Assembly: GCF_900312975.1 (NCBI RefSeq)
Contig: NZ_LT990039.1
Coordinates: forward strand, 1,488,001-1,552,000
From: Massilistercora timonensis
Lineage (GTDB): Bacteria > Bacillota > Clostridia > Lachnospirales > Lachnospiraceae
DNA length: 64,000 nt
Direction: 5' to 3'
Shown here: one piece after another, positions 34,082-41,267 of the stretch
Layout: every line of letters starts with the position of its first letter
Position numbering within the stretch: position 1 is the stretch's first letter
The notes under the pieces: generated by a model
What the model saw: the letters and a program-made list of their open reading frames with translations, nothing else
What the model was told of the DNA's origin: nothing
Database searches by the model: none
Position numbers and translations under genes: made by a program

Positions 34082-35878
34082 CTATTTCTTCTCGAAAATC
34101 CAATACTGCGAGGAAGTCGCATGGATTTCCGTCATCATGTCAAATGCACGGCTCACGTAGTTCTTGGAGTCGCTATCATTGGGATCGTTTACCAGCACCT
34201 TCCCGTCCGCAGTCAGCCCCCGCAGGACGATAAAATGCCCCCCGGACGTGAATAATCCGGGACTCTGGGAGGAGATGACCGGACGGCCTTCTGATAACGC
34301 CTGCAGCACCGCATTGGCATCCGTGGTCTGGGTGACGCTTCCGCATCCGAAATGAGAAGCCGCCGCCTGGAAATAGGACCAGTAGGTGCCTTCCCCCGCC
34401 TTATAATAGGAATTGCCGCACCAGGCGACTGCATCCACCGGAGTAATGGTGCTGCCAGTCAGGTAGCTTGCTACCATGGCAAAGGCAGTAGGCCCGCAGC
34501 CGCAGTCCGCAATGGAGCCGGTGCCGTAAGGGATATTGCTGTATTCCGTCTGGATGTAGAGGGGGATCTGCATCCCGTTCGCCGGGTAAGTGCCGCCGGT
34601 ATTCAGTACCTGGTAATAGCGCAGGACATGATCCACGTACTCCTTGTCCCCGTAGATGGAATAGTTCCAGCCGGGCCGGGCGCACATCATGTCGGAGTAG
34701 GCAATGGCGTTTTCCTTTGTGTAGCCGCCGTCCCGTTCCATTGCCCAGTCGATGTAAGCGGAACCGTAATTATAGCCCTGGAGGGCCAGCTTGATCCGGT
34801 CCAGGTCCGTCGGCCCGGTGCATCCGGCTTTCTGCAGGACGTCCCGGAGCGCCTGGATGCCGCACTCAATGGAGTATTCCGGATCCGTGATCGTGCCGGG
34901 GCCTCTGGGGAACCGGGTATTGTAGCCGCTTTCCGATGCCTGCATGGGATCGCTTCCCCGTCCGCCGGACTCCTGCATCATAACGGCAAGGATCAGTTCC
35001 ACGTAATCGCTCATCCCATACCGGGCGGCAATCTCGGATACCAGTGACCGGTAGGCAAGCACCTCATCGCTGAGATTAACTGCCATAGCCGTGCCGGAAG
35101 CCGCACCAAAGAAAAGCGTCAGATTACTGGCATAGTTTTCCGCCAGCTCCTTTTGCTCCTCGCTCAAGTAAAATACATGGTCAGCAAAATAGGCGTCACC
35201 GGCAAAGGAAACGGTATAGGTATAGCGGGTAAATGTAACGGTTTCCGTCTGAGGAGTTTCCCCTTCTGCGGCTTCCGTCTCCACTTCCACAGAAACGGTT
35301 TCTTCCGCTACATCATAAGAAAAAAGCCCGTCCTTGTTTTCCTGGATCAGGCTTTGGAGTTTGTCGATATTGATATTTTCATAATCATCCTGGCTGGCAC
35401 AGAACTGGGAGATTAAAAGGTGGGCATTGACCGCTATGGTCGTCTCATAGGGATCTACGATCTGTACGGTGGAGCCCTCCGGAAGCGCTGCAATGGCAGT
35501 GTTGATCTCTTCTAAAAGATCCGCATGGCTTTCTTCCAGGACTTCCACAATCGCCTGCCTGGTGTTCTGGATATTTTCATTGATCAGGGCATTGCTGTTT
35601 AAAGCACCGGTGTTTTCTGTCAGAGATCCGAAGATCAGCCCCGGCAGCATCAGGATGAATAGCACGGGAAGCAATAAAAACCCCAGGATAACGGCTCCGG
35701 CTTTCAAAAGAGTATGCCGGTTTGCGATGGCAGCACTGATGACTGCCGTAAAGGGACCGGCTGCCGCACCCGCCACGGTCTTGGACAGATGGGTGGCGGT
35801 CTTCATGGCCTGTAAGTGGGAGGCTGCACTGGTGCCTACATCGACAGCTTCCCCAAGGCCGGAGCTTTGCTCCGCCAT
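34082..35878 (-). CDS. Conjugal peptidoglycan hydrolase (CD1108-like): lysozyme-like plus C39-type domain
   Basis: 598 residues. A cytoplasmic N-terminus, a membrane segment at about 58-85, then an outer region. A lytic-transglycosylase-like domain has LILAVMMQESGG near 300 and the later GYNYGSAYIDW. The C-terminal C39/papain-like domain has ADCGCGPTAFAM near 457 (catalytic Cys), SGGHFIVLRGL near 548 (His), and NDPNDSDS. Such proteins open the cell wall for the mating channel. The C39-type peptidase probably cuts the cross-links. The stop of the preceding gene abuts its ATG (TAAATG). Confidence 0.85.
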   Translation of the reverse strand: MAEQSSGLGEAVDVGTSAASHLQAMKTATHLSKTVAGAAAGPFTAVISAAIANRHTLLKAGAVILGFLLLPVLFILMLPGLIFGSLTENTGALNSNALINENIQNTRQAIVEVLEESHADLLEEINTAIAALPEGSTVQIVDPYETTIAVNAHLLISQFCASQDDYENINIDKLQSLIQENKDGLFSYDVAEETVSVEVETEAAEGETPQTETVTFTRYTYTVSFAGDAYFADHVFYLSEEQKELAENYASNLTLFFGAASGTAMAVNLSDEVLAYRSLVSEIAARYGMSDYVELILAVMMQESGGRGSDPMQASESGYNTRFPRGPGTITDPEYSIECGIQALRDVLQKAGCTGPTDLDRIKLALQGYNYGSAYIDWAMERDGGYTKENAIAYSDMMCARPGWNYSIYGDKEYVDHVLRYYQVLNTGGTYPANGMQIPLYIQTEYSNIPYGTGSIADCGCGPTAFAMVASYLTGSTITPVDAVAWCGNSYYKAGEGTYWSYFQAAASHFGCGSVTQTTDANAVLQALSEGRPVISSQSPGLFTSGGHFIVLRGLTADGKVLVNDPNDSDSKNYVSRAFDMMTEIHATSSQYWIFEKK

Positions 35879-36796
35879 TTACATCCGATCCTTTCGCTGC
35901 GGGGCAGGCGGCAGCTTCTGGACAATGGATTCGTTGTAGGCGACTTTTCCATTGCCAGCGTCATACGGTGTTTTCTCCACCGTATCCTGTGCGTACTGCT
36001 TATACCAGGCAGCACCGTCCACGGATTGGACTGTCTCAAAGCTGCCATGGGTAGGGGCTGCGTACTGGTCAGCACTGTAAAGGGCAAATTCCCGGCTGCC
36101 GGCATCGGATTTTTCCACGCCGGTCATCCGTCCGCCGCCAATCTCCATGTTCGAGTAGGTGGCAGCGTCCGGAGCAGAGGTGTCGATGCCCATGTAGGAG
36201 GCATAGGCTTTTGCCGCATCCTCTCCTTTGATGGAGCCGACCTGCCCGTAATTGCCCTGGGCGATATTGCTGATCACATTATTGGCAAAGTCTCCGCCTT
36301 TCTTGAGCGAGGACTGATAAAGCATATTCCCAACACTGGGGCCTTCCGAATAATGGGTAGCAGCATTGACGGCTTCCCGCTGTACCTGGCGTCCCACTGC
36401 ACCGGCAAGCCCTCCGGAGAGAAAGCTGCCGCCAACGGCTGCGCTTCCGGGAGAGGATGCCCTGCGGTATCCGCCGCCACCACCATGCCCATGGAAGGCT
36501 CCGGCAAGGCCCCGGCCTGCAATGAGCAGCTCCGCCATCATGTTCCCGCCGGTGTTTCCTACATTAATCCCCAGGGATGCCATAAAGCTGTCGATCTTCT
36601 GGGAAACCTTGAGGAAAGCAATGGCACAGAGGAACCAGATGAACACATTTCCGGTCACGGCTTCCTTTCCCTGTTCTGCTACGGCTTCCTCCACCTGGGC
36701 TTCTGTCAGCTCTGCCGCAAAGACCGGCATGGAGCAGAACAAAACCAGGCAGGAAACCAGTACCAGGGCAGTGAGGATTGGTTTTTTGTATTTCAT
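35879..36796 (-). CDS. Hypothetical transfer-operon membrane protein
   Basis: 305 residues. Signal peptide or first membrane segment to about residue 28 (CLVLFCSMPVFAAE), a second hydrophobic stretch at about 50-62, then a Gly/Ala/His-rich segment (HGHGGGGGYRRASS), and a long soluble C-terminal part. RBS AAAGGAGGAG. Located between the VirB6-like gene and the hydrolase, so a channel component is likely. Confidence 0.72.
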   Translation of the reverse strand: MKYKKPILTALVLVSCLVLFCSMPVFAAELTEAQVEEAVAEQGKEAVTGNVFIWFLCAIAFLKVSQKIDSFMASLGINVGNTGGNMMAELLIAGRGLAGAFHGHGGGGGYRRASSPGSAAVGGSFLSGGLAGAVGRQVQREAVNAATHYSEGPSVGNMLYQSSLKKGGDFANNVISNIAQGNYGQVGSIKGEDAAKAYASYMGIDTSAPDAATYSNMEIGGGRMTGVEKSDAGSREFALYSADQYAAPTHGSFETVQSVDGAAWYKQYAQDTVEKTPYDAGNGKVAYNESIVQKLPPAPQRKDRM

Positions 36797-36811
36797 GGAC
36801 TCCTCCTTTCA

Positions 36812-37522
36812 TCAGAGTGATAACGGGTTTGCGAGGAAAGTGCCGACCATGCTGGTAAACAGCCGCAGGCACCAGGCGTTCATCAGTAGCAGGAAGAACT
36901 GCCCGCCCAGCATCCGGCACCAGGAATGGAAGATGTTCCCGGTGGACTGGGAGGCACCTGTGGCAAAGGCAACCGGCGCCGTGTAGACCAGCACTCCCAA
37001 AAGGATGTAGCGCTCCGCTGCCTCAAAGAGCAGCTTGATGTAATTCCACGCCAAAATCAAAACTAAAATCAGGGCGATAATCGCCACGGCTCCATTGGCG
37101 CATACACCCAGGATGACGGTGATGACTGAATTGAAGCTGGCAAAATCCAGGGAGGGAAGCTCCTCCGTTAAGATCCAGTCATAAGGCGTCCCGGCGATAC
37201 CAAGGAGCAGGTTCACGATGTCTTCCGCATAAAAGGCCAGGAAGATAAAAATAAATGAACGGATGGAAAGTTTCAGGGGATCCTCTGCTTCGATTCCGGC
37301 ACCCATGAAGTAGTTCTTGAAAAGCTGCCACACCCAGTTTAAGAGGATGAGGCCAAGAGCCAGTGCCAGAAACACATCGTACATGGTTTCAGCTGCAGGA
37401 AAATAGCGCAGGAACGTGTCCATGGAGCAGCCGAGGGCGCCCAGGACTGAAGTGGTGATCAGATCCAGGATGTTCATGACCTGTTCTGCGATCCATTCCA
37501 CGATTCCGTCCAGTATTCCCAT
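36812..37522 (-). CDS. VirB6/TrbL-like conjugal transfer membrane protein
   Basis: 236 residues with five to six membrane segments and amphipathic helices (WVWQLFKNYFMGAGIEAEDP between segments). The layout matches the VirB6/TrbL family that forms the inner-membrane part of the channel. RBS AAAGGAGG. The gene lies between the pilin-like gene and the 305-residue protein. Confidence 0.8.
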   Translation of the reverse strand: MGILDGIVEWIAEQVMNILDLITTSVLGALGCSMDTFLRYFPAAETMYDVFLALALGLILLNWVWQLFKNYFMGAGIEAEDPLKLSIRSFIFIFLAFYAEDIVNLLLGIAGTPYDWILTEELPSLDFASFNSVITVILGVCANGAVAIIALILVLILAWNYIKLLFEAAERYILLGVLVYTAPVAFATGASQSTGNIFHSWCRMLGGQFFLLLMNAWCLRLFTSMVGTFLANPLSL

Positions 37523-37543
37523 GTGGTTTCCTCCTTTCCGGGC

Positions 37544-37921
37544 TTATCCGCTGTATGTGCCTCCGGCAAAGAACGGGGTAATGTATGCCATAATAAAACC
37601 AAGGCCGTTCAGAATCGCCCAGGTAATGATGATCCGCTTCAGCCAGGCACGGCTCTCATCCACGGTTTTGCCGGATTTCGAGAAATTCATCAAAAGCAGC
37701 GCCACGGATGCGGTCACTACGGCGGCAATGGTGGATATGAGGACGATCTGGTTATATACATCCTTCATGATCTCATTGGCCTTGTCCCACATATTGGAAG
37801 CAAGCACCGGCTGGACATTCGCAGCGACAAGAGTAAAGAGCAGGAAGGCTGCGTAGAGGTATTTCCCGTAGCAGACCGTCCGCTTTTTCTCCGGTGAAGA
37901 GTTTGCAGGTAACTGTTTCAT
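37544..37921 (-). CDS. VirB2/TrbC-like small membrane protein
   Basis: 125 residues. A positive N-terminus, then a cleavable-like hydrophobic segment ending VLASNMW (about 21-42), followed by two membrane helices (about 60-80 and 95-115) joined by a short basic loop. This is the size and layout of VirB2/TrbC pilins. It is the first gene of the transfer operon, with GAAGGAGG, downstream of the two-terminator leader. Confidence 0.72.
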   Translation of the reverse strand: MKQLPANSSPEKKRTVCYGKYLYAAFLLFTLVAANVQPVLASNMWDKANEIMKDVYNQIVLISTIAAVVTASVALLLMNFSKSGKTVDESRAWLKRIIITWAILNGLGFIMAYITPFFAGGTYSG

Positions 37922-37944
37922 GTATGACCTCCTTCATTGATCTT

Positions 37945-37977
37945 GAAAAAACGGACGGGATTGCTTTTCCCGCCCGT
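37945..37977 (-). terminator. Second leader terminator before transfer operon
   Basis: On the minus strand a 10-bp stem ACGGGCGGGA/TCCCGTCCGT (one G-T pair), loop of seven, then TTTTTT. It lies just upstream of the first transfer gene and downstream of the operon promoter, so it should attenuate the transcript. Confidence 0.75.
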
Positions 37978-38080
37978 GCTTATAATTTCCTGCCTCAAAA
38001 AGCAGAAGCAGCCGGTCAATGCGGAATGCTTCTGCAAAGCCATATGAAGTTGTTGAAGGGAAACCTCCTTTCCCTGCACG

Positions 38081-38133
38081 AAAAAACGCAGCCAATCCGG
38101 GCGGGAGGCTGCCGCCTTTGGATGCGCTGCGTT
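38081..38133 (-). terminator. First leader terminator before transfer operon
   Basis: On the minus strand AACGCAGC and GCTGCGTT form the outer stem, with inner helices ATCC/GGAT and GGCGG/CCGCC, then TTTTTT. It comes about 20-70 nt after the predicted transcription start. Confidence 0.75.
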
Positions 38134-38161
38134 TTCGCTGCATATAATTTTGACAGTACCT

Positions 38162-38190
38162 ATTGTAACATGGGGAAATTTACGGCACAA
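38162..38190 (-). promoter_or_regulatory. Transfer-operon promoter (shared motif, copy 1)
   Basis: On the minus strand TTGTGC (38185-38190), 17-bp spacer, TACAAT (38162-38167) with TGn extension. About 43 bases around it match the promoter at 53799-53827 with few changes. Confidence 0.75.
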
Positions 38191-38280
38191 TCGCAAAACC
38201 GTGCCAGTTTTGTGCGAAACCGGGAAGAATGTGTGCCACGGTCAGAACGAAGAGAAAGTGGGAAGATTTGGAGAGAAGAA

Positions 38281-38535
38281 TTATTCCGAACCTGGGAGAT
38301 GGACATCCCGAAAGAAGGTGTTATAGTCCACCTGAAAGATCTGGGCCAGGCCTGCAAGGACCGAGATGCGGATGCTGTAGGTACCGCCTTCGATCTGAGA
38401 GTAGATGCTCCGGGTGATGTCCAGATCCATAAGCTGCAGTTTGGAAACCACCTGGTCCTGTGTCAGCTTCCGCTCCATGCGCAGGGAGCGGATGGTTTCG
38501 CCAATCTGAATATCCTGTTTCAGTTTTTGTTCCAT
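38281..38535 (-). CDS. XRE-family regulator
   Basis: 84 residues. HTH: IGETIRSLRMERKLTQDQVVSKL, shown over about residues 11-33, then ITRSIYSQIEGGTYSI. RBS AAAGGAGGC. Two identical palindromes lie in its upstream region, one overlapping the likely -35/-10 region, so it probably represses itself. It may also act on the transfer promoter 120 bp downstream. Confidence 0.9.
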   Translation of the reverse strand: MEQKLKQDIQIGETIRSLRMERKLTQDQVVSKLQLMDLDITRSIYSQIEGGTYSIRISVLAGLAQIFQVDYNTFFRDVHLPGSE

Positions 38536-38592
38536 GAAAGAAGCCTCCTTTTTCGTGTTTCCGGGAGTATGCCGAAACCGATCTCGTGAATT

Positions 38593-38610
38593 TGCAATGT
38601 ATTCATTGCA
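38593..38610. promoter_or_regulatory. Operator palindrome, copy 1
   Basis: TGCAATG-TATT-CATTGCA, a perfect 7-4-7 inverted repeat. The same 18 bases recur at 38646-38663, 53 bp (five helical turns) away. Likely binding sites for the XRE regulator at 38281. Confidence 0.75.
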
Positions 38611-38645
38611 GTTTCCTTGATTCTACTGGATATTCCAAGTATAAT

Positions 38646-38663
38646 TGCAATGTATTCATTGCA
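38646..38663. promoter_or_regulatory. Operator palindrome, copy 2
   Basis: Second identical TGCAATG-TATT-CATTGCA. On the minus strand it overlaps the -35 zone of a promoter with TATACT as -10, so bound protein would block transcription. Confidence 0.75.
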
Positions 38664-38666
38664 AAA

Positions 38667-38690
38667 CCGCAGGGGGCTTAGGCCCTGCGG
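38667..38690 (-). terminator. Terminator of the second XRE gene
   Basis: CCGCAGGG, eight-base loop, CCCTGCGG, running into TTTTGC on the minus strand, directly after the stop at 38691. Confidence 0.75.
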
Positions 38691-39032
38691 TCAGTTCTGT
38701 TTCTCTACCATGGAGGCTTTGGAGAGTAGCTCCTGGATCGTTTCGATGGTTTTGTTATCCAGGGAGCTGACATATTGGATGAGGTTTAAGGCAGCCGGTG
38801 ACATCCTGGAATCATGCGCCTGGCTTAAAAGCCAGCGATCCATGGACAGGCTGAAGGTTTTGGAAAGGACCATGGCAACTTCCAGAGATGGAAGTTGTTG
38901 TCCACGTTCAATCTTGGTATAGTATGAATAGGAAATGCCTGCTTTTTCTGCAGCATATTCCTGGGTGTATCCGAGCTGGAGCCGCCGTTCCTTCAGGATC
39001 CTGCCGATCCGACTGATTTCAGATTGTTCCAT
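38691..39032 (-). CDS. XRE-family regulator
   Basis: 113 residues. HTH region IGRILKERRLQLGYTQEYAA then KAGISYSYYTKIERGQQLPS. A C-terminal helical region for dimerisation. A cluster of inverted and direct repeats upstream (39074-39143) is the likely operator. Divergent from the plus-strand gene at 39165. Confidence 0.9.
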   Translation of the reverse strand: MEQSEISRIGRILKERRLQLGYTQEYAAEKAGISYSYYTKIERGQQLPSLEVAMVLSKTFSLSMDRWLLSQAHDSRMSPAALNLIQYVSSLDNKTIETIQELLSKASMVEKQN

Positions 39033-39073
39033 GTCCTTTACACCCCCTTTCCATGTTTGCCTTTATGGTAAGA

Positions 39074-39143
39074 CATAAATAGTGCCTGAACCACACACTA
39101 TTTATGCTCATAACAGACACAAATAATGCTTGTTACAGACATA
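39074..39143. promoter_or_regulatory. Repeat-rich operator region between divergent genes
   Basis: CATAAATAGTG (39074-39084) and CACTATTTATG (39096-39106) form an 11-11-11 inverted repeat. Further copies of the half-site follow, in AACAGACACAAATAATG and TTACAGACATAAATAAA. Probably bound by the XRE regulator at 38691. Confidence 0.65.
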
Positions 39144-39164
39144 AATAAAGCGGGAGGAAGGACG

Positions 39165-39869
39165 ATGCAGAAGGGAAAGTATTACCGGATGAGGAAAGAA
39201 CTGGTATGGGGAGCGGGCATCCTGGCAGCCATGCTTCTTTTTTTCACAGCTTTTGGGAAAATGAAAGATACGGCAGATATGCCGCAACAGGAGAGATTCA
39301 CTTCTATGGAGTATAAAGAACTGCCGCCAGCCCAGTCGGAGCTGTCGGATCCGGAGGGGTGTTATCTGTGCGGTACAGCAAAGGAAAGCCTGATGGGATA
39401 TTTCCGGCAGTTTGATGATCTGGGGATTATCAGTGTAAACCAGTGGTATGTGCTGGATTTCGGTATCCTGCCTCATGAGGAGGACGGAGCAGATACCAGC
39501 GGCACCAGGACTGCCATGACAGGCACAGGGGATGGTGGAGATTTCTTTTCCAGCACACAGACGCCCTCCCGTGGGATTTCCACGGTGGAAGTCAGTTATG
39601 GGGAAGATAGCATCCTGGATGTGGAGAAGGCAAAAGCTATTCTTTGCCAGGACTGCCTGGATAAGCTGCTCGCTGTCATGGAAACCTACGGACCGGAAGG
39701 GGAGGAACCAAAGCCCAGAGATCTCTGCCTGGTGGATTTTCAGACGTTGGAGCTGTATTCCCTGCAGGAGCAGTATATCAGCTACTACATCCGGGATTAT
39801 TATGTACGGATGGATCAGACGGATGGCGGGATAAAGATTGAAGCGGTATATGTGCCGGAAAGAGAGTAG
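39165..39869 (+). CDS. Membrane-anchored hypothetical protein with Cys pairs
   Basis: 234 residues from ATG 39165, RBS GGAGGAAGG. One membrane segment at about 14-33, then an outer domain with YLCGTAKE near residues 69-76 and ILCQDCLDKL near 164-173, suggesting a zinc or disulphide site. GC content matches the backbone. No family recognised. The first in-frame ATG at 39126 has no ribosome site. Confidence 0.72.
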   Translation: MQKGKYYRMRKELVWGAGILAAMLLFFTAFGKMKDTADMPQQERFTSMEYKELPPAQSELSDPEGCYLCGTAKESLMGYFRQFDDLGIISVNQWYVLDFGILPHEEDGADTSGTRTAMTGTGDGGDFFSSTQTPSRGISTVEVSYGEDSILDVEKAKAILCQDCLDKLLAVMETYGPEGEEPKPRDLCLVDFQTLELYSLQEQYISYYIRDYYVRMDQTDGGIKIEAVYVPERE

Positions 39870-39913
39870 CGGGAAGACTATCCAAAATAAAATTTCCCAA
39901 TAACAAGAAATAT

Positions 39914-39921
39914 GTTATAAT
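39914..39921 (+). promoter_or_regulatory. Extended -10 promoter of the membrane/HExxH operon
   Basis: TGTTATAAT holds a perfect -10 (39916-39921) with TGn extension; the -35 is weak (TTTCCC at 39893). Start near 39928. Confidence 0.55.
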
Positions 39922-39980
39922 ACAATTGTGGTGGCAAAATTTCTCAGAAAGGGGGAAATATTGTCTTTTTTTGTTATTCT

Positions 39981-41267
39981 ATGTTGGATTGGTTGAGTGA
40001 AAATATGAAAATGAAAATGTGCTTTCATATAAGGAGGCGTGTGGGGGTTCTTCTTTATCTTGTTCTGATTATAGTATTTTTAGTGCTGGCCGTTGTGACA
40101 GATCTTCAATGCTGTGAGTCTGAATTGTTAAAGTGCCTGCATCGCTATGTTAGCGTATTGCAGAAAAAGTCTCTTGAGGATTTACAGGATATGATGGAAA
40201 TCGTCTGGGGAATAGCAATTACAATAACAATATTTATGATGGAAATCAGTAATCAATATCGTTACGGGATATCTCTTAAAACTGTAGTAAATTATTCTCT
40301 AATGCGGGGAACAGTTTTTGTAGGTATGGCGGGATATCTGATGTTGTATCCTCTGATGTTTGTGGCGGTTGAACTGTCTATGAAATGTATGGCACTGTGG
40401 TGTGCAGGAGCGACAATTGTTACATTTGGCTCTGCGCTTGCGTTCAGTCTACTGATATTTCGGAAAAAATCTGTGAGAAAGCTTTTAGTCAGTCTTACGA
40501 TTGAGAAGATTAGAAAACTTGATAAAAGAGCCGAAAAGGAGATCATTAATCTACACAGCCAGATTGACAGCCTTCCTGTTACGGATTTTATGATACATAT
40601 TAATTATGATAATGCAGAGGAAACCCGTTGTTTGGTTGAGGTGCTGTCAACAGTGTTTTGTAGTATCAGGTCGAAGAAAGTTGAAGATGGCCTCAGTATG
40701 ATCGATATGACTTTATTAACAGCCTGGAGTACACATATAATTTATAAGTCAGGTACAGCCACGGAAGAGGAGCAATCGAGAACTACAAGACTGTTGGTTG
40801 AATTATGGAGAAAGATTCCGGAAGATAATAGGATTGTCTATACTGTTCAGATGCTCATTCCATTTGTGGAGATGAAGGATAATGTGGGAATAGAGATAAT
40901 GTGCAGATTTCTCAGGATTATAATCCAGGATGAATCTGTTATTATGTTATACCTACTGTTATATTCGGAATACAGATACTGGTTTGTGTACGACAGAATT
41001 TTGGAGTGGTTTAATATAGGAGAACAGTATCCGTGGAAATGGATAGAAAGTATACTTACTGGGGCAGAGAAACTGGATAGAGAACCTGCATGGTGTTTCT
41101 GGAAATCATGGAGATTTTATAACATGTATGACGGGCAGATTGGACTCGATCATTTCTATGCATTTTGTCAAGATGCGGAACATGTAAAAGAGAGAGAAAA
41201 GAAACACACGCCCAATTCTGTTATATTTAAAAAATTACTGGAGGAACGAGTGTATGAAACATTTTGA
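39981..41267 (+). CDS. Membrane protein of a candidate two-gene system
   Basis: About 428 residues. Four hydrophobic segments at about 21-42, 75-95, 110-132 and 136-158, followed by a cytoplasmic C-terminal domain of about 270 residues that is helical and repeat-like. The start is uncertain: ATG 39981 lacks a good site, ATG 40005 is weak, and an in-frame ATT at 39960 follows AGAAAGGGGG. It overlaps the next gene by 14 bases, so the two are co-translated. AT-rich cargo. Not recognised as a known family. Confidence 0.72.
   Translation: MLDWLSENMKMKMCFHIRRRVGVLLYLVLIIVFLVLAVVTDLQCCESELLKCLHRYVSVLQKKSLEDLQDMMEIVWGIAITITIFMMEISNQYRYGISLKTVVNYSLMRGTVFVGMAGYLMLYPLMFVAVELSMKCMALWCAGATIVTFGSALAFSLLIFRKKSVRKLLVSLTIEKIRKLDKRAEKEIINLHSQIDSLPVTDFMIHINYDNAEETRCLVEVLSTVFCSIRSKKVEDGLSMIDMTLLTAWSTHIIYKSGTATEEEQSRTTRLLVELWRKIPEDNRIVYTVQMLIPFVEMKDNVGIEIMCRFLRIIIQDESVIMLYLLLYSEYRYWFVYDRILEWFNIGEQYPWKWIESILTGAEKLDREPAWCFWKSWRFYNMYDGQIGLDHFYAFCQDAEHVKEREKKHTPNSVIFKKLLEERVYETF

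Noticed and set aside
37918-38196. Open frame through the transfer-operon leader
   Set aside because: It runs across the promoter and two terminators. An internal ATG (38043) would give a 41-residue peptide ending in ATGA overlap with the pilin-like gene, but its GGAGG is about 20 bases away, so I left it out.
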